Below, one piece after another: positions 1-7,563 of a stretch of DNA of 14,229 bases. The DNA lies in assembly GCA_027577415.1 (NCBI GenBank), contig JANBQS010000633.1, positions 1-14,229 on the forward strand, in the 5' to 3' direction. The translations under genes were made by a program, and so were the position numbers. The notes under the pieces are model-generated. The model had not been told where the DNA came from. It saw only the letters and a program-made list of their open reading frames with translations, and ran no database searches. Position 1 is the stretch's first letter. Every line of letters begins with the position of its first letter. This DNA is from Coemansia sp. RSA 922. Taxonomy: Eukaryota; Kickxellomycota; Kickxellomycetes; Kickxellales; Kickxellaceae.

Positions 1-1351
1 TGCTTTTATTTCCTGTGTGACCATCCATCGCCGATTCCACGGCTGTGGATTGCCCACTTCCTGCCCACGAGGTCACATCTGGTGCCTCTCCGCCATCGGC
101 CTTGCGCAGCGAGTGTGTGTGTATGTGTCGTGCCTGTGACATCAGATCTGTTGTTGCCAATCCTGCCCACGGGCACAAAGGAGGAGGATAGCCCGCAAAG
201 AGGCTCGGCGACAATACTGCCGCCATTGCGCATTTAGCCTGACATCCATGGAAAACACCCTTTTTCTTGTTCTTATCGGGGGCCTCTCCAGCTTCATGGA
301 AGCAAAAGCGCGATTTCATCCTTTTCTCTTCTCGTTGCTACTACCCTGTACTTTCACGCCTATTTTTTTTCCTTCTTTGTTGTCTTGCGCGATATCTGCC
401 GCATCTTTACTTATTTATCTCACTACTCCGCCTGCCTGCTCACATTTTCTAGACCGGCGCTGCTTGTCCTTTTTTTTCGCTTGGCTGCACGCCGCCTCGT
501 ACCGCTTTGCGAGCTCGCTGCTTTATTGCTAGCAAAAGCTGCACAAAAGGTAAGCCATTATTGTGCCTATTGCCCACAGTAATTGCTAGGCGTAAAAGGG
601 CCGTAAAGTGGCCCCTCTTTTTTTTCCTCCTCTTGGAGGGAACCGGTTTTTGGCCTGCAATCGTCAATGGCGACATTACGAATAGTGTCGAGGCGGATGT
701 CGGCAACCCGGTACTTGCCCTGCATCACTCACACTTTTCCTTTCTGCTCGTTTGCACGAGCCAAAGTACTCATTGCTGGCTCCATCCATCCGACCATGCC
801 CTTTCCCCAACGCGCGCAGCACAGGCTGAGAAAGGAGGCTGGGCTGCCCATGTATTCTTTTTCCTCTTTTGTGTCTGGTATATTGCTCGTAGATCCTGAT
901 AATTTGCATCCTGCATTGCTCACTCTTTCTCACTCGTCCCCAAACGCATGCCTTCCATTTGCTCGCTATCAAAAAAGAAGCCGATTCATCACAGCTCTCT
1001 TTGTCCGCTTCTCTGAGGGTGTTCATTGGCAAGCCCAAACGGTCTGCCTATACCTTCCTCTTTCTCGGCACCGCTCCACTCAATTGGCTCCGATCTTCAA
1101 CCCTCGTCTTGTTTTTTTTTTCTTTCTTTTTCAATGTTACACACTGAACGCCTGCCATTCTCAGTTCCTCACACCCCTTCCTCTTGCCCTCCATCTCCTC
1201 TCGCTGACAGTTACTGATATTTCCAGCCCGACTTGTTTCTCTTTTCTTTATTATTCAACTTTAGCGCGACCGCGTATCGCGCCTCTTTATTTAGCTCAGG
1301 CGCCCTCGCCTAGTTCACTGCGTCCACGTTGTCGTTGCACCCGTCAGCAGC
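1..1351. other. Non-coding 5' region, pyrimidine-rich leader of the PH-domain gene
   Basis: I find no convincing gene here. The + strand is rich in C and T, with T-runs near 362-370, 469-476, 617-626 and 1110-1121. Short open frames occur in all frames, but their translations are Leu/Ser/Phe-rich, as expected from pyrimidine tracts, and show no domain. A short TG-rich run lies at 114-128. T-tracts upstream of a start codon are common in fungal promoters and are often nucleosome-poor; that role is inferred here. A GTAAG at 549-553 could be a 5' splice site of a 5'-UTR intron, but no acceptor can be chosen. The 75-codon minus-strand frame at 6-233 shows nothing recognisable. Confidence 0.6.
1264..1282. 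promoter_or_regulatory. GC-rich inverted repeat upstream of the PH-domain gene
   Basis: Six-base arms GCGCGA (1264-1269) and TCGCGC (1277-1282) flank a 7-base spacer, about 70 bases before the start codon, inside an otherwise T/C-rich leader. Symmetric CG-rich sites of this kind can bind dimeric transcription factors. No specific factor can be named, and a six-base arm can arise by chance. Confidence 0.25.
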
Positions 1352-4282
1352 ATGGAAGTCAGCAGCGCCCCAGCCGCTATGCCAGCACCGAGCACAACTC
1401 TGGGTGACAAGGAGTCAAACGGCATAGCTACCATGGCCATAGCTACGTCCAAGCTGTCCAGCCCCGAGAAGAAAAAGAAGGACTTTTCGCGTCCAGTGAG
1501 CACCAGCAGCGGAAACAGCATGGTCAGTGCCGTGGAGACACAGGAGTCCTCCAGCAGGATGGCCGTCGACAGCCACGACTCGCTCAGCACTATGCCCACT
1601 CCGCGAAATACCTTTTTGTACCCGCCCACTGGTATTAACCTCGCCGACAAAGGCCCCACTCAGCCCAGTACCGGGACGCTGGCGGGGCTTCCTGCGTCGG
1701 ACTGGGACTCTGACCAGCATCAAAGACAGCTGCAGCTACTACTCGAGAAGCGTGGTATTCCTGGCGAAGCTGGTGCCGACACTGACGTCGATACCGATAT
1801 GAATGAGCGCCAGGCTGCCCAGCTGCAAGCTCCTCCTGCATTCCCTTCATACGATGACTCGTATTACCTACTCAGCCAGACTGCCACTGTGATCGACGGG
1901 CCAGAGTCGCGAGATGAAGCTGTTGCCCTGCTGCAGCGGCTAGCGACTTCGCTTGACCACTCACGCAATGGCTCTCGGCGGTCGCAGGCGTACTTTTACG
2001 ACTTGCCTTCGCCGCTGGCGCCGCCGTTTGAAGCACTCGGACAGCTTGAGGAGGCCCTTTCGGGTATCGTGGCTCGCCGCCAAGTTCCGAACCGCACGCA
2101 TGTCTATCACGCCCAGAGAAGTGGCGCAGGGACTCTCTTGGCATTGGGCGCCACTTCCGGCGCATCAACGGCAGCGTCAGCCTTAGCTGCCGGAAAGGCC
2201 GCTCGTCGTAGACAGCGTATGTCTCTCATGTCTGCCGGCCAGGACAGCACCAACAGCGGCGGCGCTGGCGCCGATGACAAGAACAGCATGCGATCTCGCA
2301 CGTCGGTTGCGTCTGGTGATATTGCTGGCTCCCTTACAGCTAGTGCAGGACCATATGCCGACCTCAGCGGCCATATGGAACGCCTCACTGCCTGCATATC
2401 TAGACTGCAGCCAACATCGCTGGAATCACCTGGAAGCTCTATCAAGACCGGCAGTACACGCACGCCATCGATTCCAGGAGCGTTACCGCCACCACAGCCA
2501 CCCTTGCCAGCGAATGCACACAAGCGGCAAAGCTCAGTAAGCAGCATAGGCGCAAAGTCATTTGCATCGACGACAGATAGCACACCGCCGCCTCTTGACA
2601 CCCACCAGGCGAGAGCCAATATGCCGCCTCGCTTGTCGCCCGTCACTGAGCAATCGCCGGTTGATGAGAGTGGTGATATCGGCGAGCTTATTCGCCCACG
2701 GTCCTCGTCTCATGCCTCGATCGTTTCTGGAAAGTCGACCGAGTCGCGTCGTCGCATTGCAGTCACCGAGGTGCCGACATCTGCACAGTACCCGAATTTG
2801 TTTGGTTCCTCTGTTGATGGATCGCTTTCTGACCGCAACCAAGCGCCGCACTCTCCCACGGTTGCAGCTCCAAGCGTGCACAGTGGGCGCAGTGAGTCTG
2901 CTTTTAGCCACGCCAGCAGTTCAAACAAACAGCAGCAATCTTCGCCACCGCCGATGCCTCAGTTCCTGTCTCATCGCCGGGAGCCTAGCTTTAGCCAGGA
3001 ATTTGGCATATCGCAGTCTATTGCGCTAAAGTCGACTTCGCGCAGCAGTGTCATTGTGCCCGTTTCGGCTCCAGCTGTCTCTGTGCGCGACATCACTCCC
3101 GCCAGCCGCTTGGCTCTCTGGCTGACGATGCATTCGACGGTTGAAGCTAGCAAAACCACGCTCTGGCGCCGCAAGCAGTGGCAGCGCCGGTTTGCCATCT
3201 TTGCGGGCAACGTTCTCTACCTGTTTAAGAGCAGCGCACCTGCTGCCACTGCGCTTTCTGTTATTCGGCTCAGCTCCAGCACCATTGTCTGCGTAAACGA
3301 CTCGTTCCAAGGCCGTAGCTGGGTCATTGAAATCACTCAGCTCAAATCAGCCGACGCCCAGTCTCCATTACCAGCACCTGGTGCTCCTGTGAGTGCACCG
3401 CAGTCGTGGTATCTACAGACAGAGATGCGCAACGAGATGGTTGCGCTGCTCAAGCAGCTAAAGGCCGCCGTCAATGAGCTGCAGGTTCAGCCCGACGTCG
3501 AGCGGAGAGAGGAAGAGCGCCTTCGGAGCCGGCGGAAGAAGCAACGTAAAGAGGCCAAAAACAAGACTGACGTGTGCCCATGGGAAGTCGACGAGTTCAG
3601 CGATCGTGGATCTGACCCTGTTGCTAGCGATTACAGCGAAGGCACTGACGATGGCGAGTCTTTGGGACTGGATGACAGAGGCGTGTTCCGCATCCCTGAC
3701 GATGAGCTGTTCCCGTCAGACGACGATGATACCAACTCGCTCAACAAAGCTGGCGACGCCAACAATGCAGCGCAGCTGGACTCTTACTCTATGAGCGGAG
3801 GAGCCAAAGGCGCCCGGCCAGCTACTCTAAAGGTCCATGACTATACTGGCACAGGCGGGATTGCCGAGTGGGGCGCTCATCGCCTGCAGATGTCCTACAA
3901 CCCAGCTCCGCCCAACGGCATCAATGCGGCCAACAACAAAGTGCGCTCTTTCTCGGTCGATCCAACCACTATTGCTGGAAGGCGCCCCTCGCTTGCTGAT
4001 GCCTTGGCTCCGCCGCTGTCGGCCATGCAAGAGTACACACCGATTGCCGGACATTCCCCGACGGCCTCGCCCACGGCTCTTCCGCAGACTGTGCGCAGTC
4101 GCAGTGCCATGGTTGGCTTCTTCAGCTCGGCTGCGCGTAACAGCATGATGCTGAGGTCAGATGCGTCGGCGCTGATTGACCAGATGTTTGCCTCAGCCAG
4201 CCGCGAGCTATCGACGACCACTGCTGGTACTGCTGCGACTGCCAGTGGAGGCAATTTGTTTGTGGTGCGCGAAGAAGAGTAG
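1352..4282 (+). CDS. Large, mostly disordered protein with a PH domain
   Basis: This is an uninterrupted 976-residue frame. The ATG has a good context (A at -3, G at +4) and follows a long T/C-rich leader. Residues 1 to about 575 are Ser/Thr/Pro/Ala-rich and look disordered, apart from a possible helical stretch near 170-250. Residues about 580-711 match a pleckstrin-homology fold: a WLTMHS opening, a basic WRRKQWQRRF strand, the hydrophobic strand NVLYLFKSS, and a closing amphipathic helix starting with the Trp of SWYLQTEMR and running through LLKQLKAAV. A basic run near 716-738 and an acidic stretch near 743-797 ending in SDDDD follow. The C-terminal part has Ser clusters, including a PKA-like RRPSLAD near 878. 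PH domains bind phosphoinositides or protein partners, so an adaptor at membrane or cell cortex is the natural guess. I do not recognise the orthologue, and no catalytic domain is visible. Confidence 0.85.
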   Translation: MEVSSAPAAMPAPSTTLGDKESNGIATMAIATSKLSSPEKKKKDFSRPVSTSSGNSMVSAVETQESSSRMAVDSHDSLSTMPTPRNTFLYPPTGINLADKGPTQPSTGTLAGLPASDWDSDQHQRQLQLLLEKRGIPGEAGADTDVDTDMNERQAAQLQAPPAFPSYDDSYYLLSQTATVIDGPESRDEAVALLQRLATSLDHSRNGSRRSQAYFYDLPSPLAPPFEALGQLEEALSGIVARRQVPNRTHVYHAQRSGAGTLLALGATSGASTAASALAAGKAARRRQRMSLMSAGQDSTNSGGAGADDKNSMRSRTSVASGDIAGSLTASAGPYADLSGHMERLTACISRLQPTSLESPGSSIKTGSTRTPSIPGALPPPQPPLPANAHKRQSSVSSIGAKSFASTTDSTPPPLDTHQARANMPPRLSPVTEQSPVDESGDIGELIRPRSSSHASIVSGKSTESRRRIAVTEVPTSAQYPNLFGSSVDGSLSDRNQAPHSPTVAAPSVHSGRSESAFSHASSSNKQQQSSPPPMPQFLSHRREPSFSQEFGISQSIALKSTSRSSVIVPVSAPAVSVRDITPASRLALWLTMHSTVEASKTTLWRRKQWQRRFAIFAGNVLYLFKSSAPAATALSVIRLSSSTIVCVNDSFQGRSWVIEITQLKSADAQSPLPAPGAPVSAPQSWYLQTEMRNEMVALLKQLKAAVNELQVQPDVERREEERLRSRRKKQRKEAKNKTDVCPWEVDEFSDRGSDPVASDYSEGTDDGESLGLDDRGVFRIPDDELFPSDDDDTNSLNKAGDANNAAQLDSYSMSGGAKGARPATLKVHDYTGTGGIAEWGAHRLQMSYNPAPPNGINAANNKVRSFSVDPTTIAGRRPSLADALAPPLSAMQEYTPIAGHSPTASPTALPQTVRSRSAMVGFFSSAARNSMMLRSDASALIDQMFASASRELSTTTAGTAATASGGNLFVVREEE

Positions 4283-4400
4283 CTTGCATTAGAGCTGCCA
4301 CCCTTCGTCCAAAGCGTCTCCCGACCGACGCTCTTGCTATCCTGCGTGTTCTCTTCATCATATTACTTTATCTATGTGTTATATCTCTTTTTAGAGCGGC
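4283..4400. terminator. Short shared 3' region between convergent genes
   Basis: Only 118 bases separate the two stop codons, so the 3' untranslated regions must be short or overlap the opposite gene. The stretch around 4400-4420 is AT-rich and nearly symmetric (TTATTAAATTTATAA), which could serve 3'-end formation on either strand. No canonical AATAAA is present on either strand in the gap. Confidence 0.4.
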
Positions 4401-6389
4401 TTAACTTATTAAATTTATAACTCCAAACGCAGGAAAACCTTTGCCAGCTTGCTCTTCAAATTGTTGCTTGAGATCGCTCCAGTGCTGCAGCCAGCCGCTG
4501 GCTTGCCGGTTTTTGTCTGGAGTAGAGAAGACGGTGGGAACGACTTGCCTGCAATTTAGCGAGCACACAAACCGCGCCAACTCGGCAAACGACGAGTGCT
4601 CCGAGTAAGGGACTGGAAATATAGTGACGCTGTTTGATGAGCCGCGCGGTTTAAGCCTGTTAATCCCAAACGAGCGACCACTACTATCGTCATTTAGACG
4701 CGCTGACACAGCAAGGGCGTCGACAAGGCCAGCAATATCACCACTCGCATAAATCGTGTCCAACTCGGCGGCAGCAATGCCCTGAGGCTGAACCAACGGC
4801 GCTTGAACTGCTGGGAAATACGACCCGGCGTGCGACCATCCGGTGGGACTAAAGGCAACGATGCTGGTAAAGGTGGATTTTTGTCTTACTGCTTGCAAGT
4901 ACTCTGTCATGCCGCGCATATTGACCACATTCATCGACACGGCGTGGACTTGCGCCTCGTACATATCATCTGTAAGCAATTCAGTCAGTCCAGGGCTCTC
5001 TAGGCAGTCGAGTAGTTTGCGTTTGTCCGGGGTCATATAGATCTTTGACTGGAGGCGGCGCGCAATCTCGACAAACAGCTTCTCTTTGCCGATGGTGTAA
5101 GTACCGACTACGAACAGTATTCGCCGCTTATTTTTGCTTGCTGGCGGCGCTGAGAATAACTGCTGTAGCGGCTTGAACCACTGTGTAATCTGTACGGACT
5201 TCCTTACTGGCTGTGGTGTAGGCGTATCGACAATAGACTGTTTCTGTGAGTGGCGCCGCTGGGAGTCACGGGCTTGGGTGATAAGGCTGGGTAGGAACTC
5301 GGGACACGATTGGATTTTGTGACAGGCCTCTCCCACTGCTGCAATTACTTGGCGTTGGCAGGGAAAGGAGTAAGTCGGGTCCAAATATGTCGTATCGAGA
5401 TATACATAGTCGATCTGTGGTTTGCCGTTATCGGCTGCATCCCGACATCTGACCTTATCACTAAGCATCTCTGGCAATACTGGCGATACCAGGGGCGTCG
5501 TAAACACGCAAGCAATTTGGTCTATATGCCGTCTAGATGCCCTAAAATCGCCCGTATGCACTATTCGCACAACCTTGCCTCCATCGACTGGAACTTCAAA
5601 CAGGATAATCGCAGCACCTGGACAATGTTCAGCATCCAACAAAGTCACGTACACGTCTTGAACTATACACCGGGTGTTCATCGGCAGTGGGTGAACCTGT
5701 TTGGCGCTGACGCCGATTTTGCGTGTCACGCAGTTGGCAGTAATGCGGGAGCAGTATATGTGGCCTGTGAACCCGGTTTTTGTTAGCCCGCCGTAGTGGT
5801 CCGAGTGGAAGTGGGTGAGAAAGTAGGCCGTGCAGAAATCCAGGCTGCCGTATTTAAAGGCATCGACGGTGAACGTCGTCCCGGGCATCGTCTTGTAGTC
5901 GGGCAATGGCTTGGGCAAAGAGCGAGATGGACCAGCTGGTTTTTGGCCAGGTACATTGGTGGGCGGCTTCGGATAGACGTATTGGTAGGCTCCAGTGCTT
6001 GTAGCTTCTGGATCTAGTGGTGTTTGCTCTACTTGAGCAAACAAATCCTCTGTTGTGTTACTGCTGCTGAATACTGCGGATGATTTGGTGAGCTCACTGG
6101 TGGGCTCATGCTTGGCCGCTATATTGGTGGGTTTCAGAGGCGGTCTGCTGGTTGGTTGAAGGACGGTCTGGGGCTTACTGCGGCGGCATGTCTTTTTGCT
6201 TTCAAGCTGTATTACGTCTAGACACCCGTTTACGTGAAACTCGGCACGCTCCAAGGTTAGAAGAGATAACGAGGTCTGGCATATTGGACAGGCGGATTCT
6301 GCTTGTGTATCAGGCTCGCTTCGCGGACTCTTTGATGGCCTTTCTGAAGCTGTGGCTGGTGTGGAATCGTCGTTGGCCTCGCGTTTCAT
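4401..6389 (-). CDS. PSO2: PSO2/SNM1 DNA crosslink repair 5'-exonuclease
   Basis: This 662-residue single-frame protein is about the length of yeast Pso2. The family are metallo-beta-lactamase/beta-CASP 5'-exonucleases that act in the nucleus to digest past interstrand crosslinks. In order: a basic, Ser-rich N-terminus; a small zinc finger with Cys34, Cys37, His52 and Cys56 (UBZ4-like, though the C-to-H spacing of 14 is long); a linker; then the metallo-beta-lactamase core with THFHSDH (His193, His195, Asp197, His198), AEHCPGA (His255), HTGDFR (Asp281) and LDTTYLDPTY (Asp332). The beta-CASP part follows with VVGTYTIGKEKL (near 427-438), AFSPTGW, and PYSEHSSF with the motif C His598. All metal-binding and catalytic residues I expect are present, so it should be active. 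The ATG (A at -3) lies about 30 bases from a TATA-like run at 6418-6427. The gene is convergent with the PH-domain gene. Confidence 0.97.
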   Translation of the reverse strand: MKREANDDSTPATASERPSKSPRSEPDTQAESACPICQTSLSLLTLERAEFHVNGCLDVIQLESKKTCRRSKPQTVLQPTSRPPLKPTNIAAKHEPTSELTKSSAVFSSSNTTEDLFAQVEQTPLDPEATSTGAYQYVYPKPPTNVPGQKPAGPSRSLPKPLPDYKTMPGTTFTVDAFKYGSLDFCTAYFLTHFHSDHYGGLTKTGFTGHIYCSRITANCVTRKIGVSAKQVHPLPMNTRCIVQDVYVTLLDAEHCPGAAIILFEVPVDGGKVVRIVHTGDFRASRRHIDQIACVFTTPLVSPVLPEMLSDKVRCRDAADNGKPQIDYVYLDTTYLDPTYSFPCQRQVIAAVGEACHKIQSCPEFLPSLITQARDSQRRHSQKQSIVDTPTPQPVRKSVQITQWFKPLQQLFSAPPASKNKRRILFVVGTYTIGKEKLFVEIARRLQSKIYMTPDKRKLLDCLESPGLTELLTDDMYEAQVHAVSMNVVNMRGMTEYLQAVRQKSTFTSIVAFSPTGWSHAGSYFPAVQAPLVQPQGIAAAELDTIYASGDIAGLVDALAVSARLNDDSSGRSFGINRLKPRGSSNSVTIFPVPYSEHSSFAELARFVCSLNCRQVVPTVFSTPDKNRQASGWLQHWSDLKQQFEEQAGKGFPAFGVINLIS

Positions 6390-6656
6390 GTTTGAGATAA
6401 GTAAGCGAAAGGAATGAATATATAAAAGTAATAGCTATAGGTAGTAGGTAAAGTAGCAGCAAAGAATAAGGTTGTCACGGCTCTGTATAAGTGCGGACTG
6501 AAGATATGGGCATTAGATGAAGCAAGAATTCTTGGAACTATGTTGCTATATTCCGCAGCCACTATTGATAAAATTTTGTACTTGACTATATGTCGTCCGA
6601 TTACTACAAGCTTCGCTTTTCACTCAGCCAATATAATGCACAGCCTGGCAGTTAGG
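6390..6656. promoter_or_regulatory. Upstream region of PSO2
   Basis: This gap lies between the PSO2 start and the first dead helicase fragment and is much more AT-rich than the genes to its left. On the minus strand a TATA-like run (6418-6427) sits 29-38 bases before the PSO2 ATG and is the only promoter-like element I can point to. No open frame or RNA gene is visible. The left edge of the accessory, repeat-built part of the window falls here. Confidence 0.4.
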
Positions 6657-7127
6657 GAAGTTCTCCACACCGATAAACTTTAGCAGCATTACTACGTACA
6701 AGAGATTGGTGCGCTGGATCTCGGGTATCGGGCTCGGATACATCTCGTGCGTATAGGCCCGCTCCGTGTACAGCCTGTAGGCAATACCAGGACCCTTACA
6801 ACCAACTTGATCCGAGCGCTGATTTGCGCTGGCTTGAGAGATGGGCGTGATTTGCAACTAGTTTATGCCAATACGCGGAATATACACTTTGAGCTTGTAG
6901 TAGCCACAGTCCACCACATACTTGACGCCATCGACGGTCAGCGACATCTCGGCAATATTGGTAGCGACTACTACCTTGCGCGTCGGCGCAGGTTCAAATA
7001 TTTTGGCCTGCAAGTCAGCCGGCAGCTGTGAGTAGATGGAGAGCACGCTGAGTGGCTTTGCCTCGTCAATGGGAGCAAGCCACTCACGCAGAGTCTCGCA
7101 ACATGCCTCTATATCTTCCTGACCAGA
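6657..7127 (-). pseudogene. PRP16: PRP16 (DHX38) helicase fragment, copy A, dead
   Basis: The minus strand encodes about 155 codons of a DEAH-box splicing helicase. SGQEDIE, then [33 protein letters not shown] (motif V), [27 protein letters not shown] (start of motif VI), YRLYTERAY and PEIQRTNLL follow in order; the wording ([17 protein letters not shown]) points to PRP16 rather than PRP22 or PRP43. PRP16 remodels the spliceosome after the first step. This copy cannot work: an in-frame TAG at 6858-6860 splits it, and motif VI reads QRSDQVGC where the family has QRSGRAGR. Homology begins abruptly at SGQED (7127) and fades after GVENF (6657), so RecA1, most of the C-terminal domains and the N-terminus are absent. 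Bases from about 6782 upward are repeated in copy B. An essential PRP16 must lie elsewhere. Confidence 0.9.
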
Positions 7128-7563
7128 GTGCTCGTAACTGAGCATCGCCAACGAGGTCCAGTACTTGCTCTCGTTGAGTTGTGCTCCCTATTCAGTCTAA
7201 CATAACGGCGAGTTGATGGTGCTGACAACAGCAAAGTATTAGGTGAAAGAAATTTCAAATTAGAGAAGAAAAATAGAATAATTCAAGTGAAAGCATAAGA
7301 AAAGAGAGAAGTAGAACTGCATGTGATGGACAAAAAATAAATAGAATAAAATAGTTTTAAATAATAAAAAGGACACAAGGTTCGAACCCACGCAGGGAGA
7401 GAGAACAATGAACGGCAACCAAAGCAACAACCAGCTACGAAGTCACAAATTTCGGCCAGTCCGAACTAACCCCGACATCTCCAACAGCGTGCATCAAATA
7501 GCAGCATCCGACAGGGTATTTAAATGTAATTGATGAAATCAAAATATTAATGATCACGAGACT
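7128..7563. repeat. Non-coding spacer of the composite repeat, copy A
   Basis: AT-rich DNA between the dead helicase fragment and the LINE remnant, with long A-rich runs near 7240-7370. It has no open frame of note. It is conserved in copy B (13359-13814) about as well as the flanking parts, which shows that the whole block moved or was duplicated as one. Copy B has about 25 extra bases near 13395-13420. It holds a tRNA-like segment, annotated separately. The last 100 bases may be the decayed leading part of the retrotransposon ORF, because a frame running into the RT domain opens near 7516. Confidence 0.7.
7371..7444 (-). other. tRNA-like segment with B box and T-run, copy A
   Basis: On the minus strand, GGTTCGAACC matches the RNA polymerase III B box (GGTTCGANNCC) except perhaps at its last base. 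A run of five T (7366-7370 on the plus strand as A) follows at the distance where a tRNA gene would end. Upstream, TAGCTGGTTG resembles an A box, 49 bases from the B box; the whole is about 74 bases, tRNA-sized. The T stem would pair mostly by G-U, the D arm and acceptor do not fold properly, and the B box is itself a palindrome. This may be a tRNA-derived (SINE-like) fossil. It is not a working tRNA. Confidence 0.25.

Noticed and set aside
6..233. Minus-strand frame of 75 codons at the left edge
   Set aside because: It is complete, short, with a THTHT stretch from a TG repeat and no family resemblance. It is not a visible end of a neighbouring gene.
667..1407. Plus-strand open frame of 246 codons before and across the PH-gene start
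   Set aside because: Composition follows the pyrimidine-rich leader (Leu, Ser, Phe, Pro). No domain is seen, and it overlaps the strong PH-gene start in another frame.
5310..5786. Plus-strand frame of 158 codons inside PSO2
   Set aside because: It is antisense to the metallo-beta-lactamase core, whose conservation explains the openness.
6838..7134. Repeat-induced point mutation of the classical ascomycete type
   Set aside because: The changes are not concentrated at CpA; CpG sites dominate, and 91% identity with many shared sites fits methylation decay better.
6657..7151. A short working helicase gene, or PRP22/PRP43 identity
   Set aside because: It is a fragment with a stop and no RecA1 domain. 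The wording around PADLQAKIF and LQITPISQ fits PRP16 better than its paralogues.
7379..7388. A functional tRNA gene at the GGTTCGAACC string
   Set aside because: The D arm, anticodon arm and acceptor stem do not pair, and copy B breaks the T stem further.
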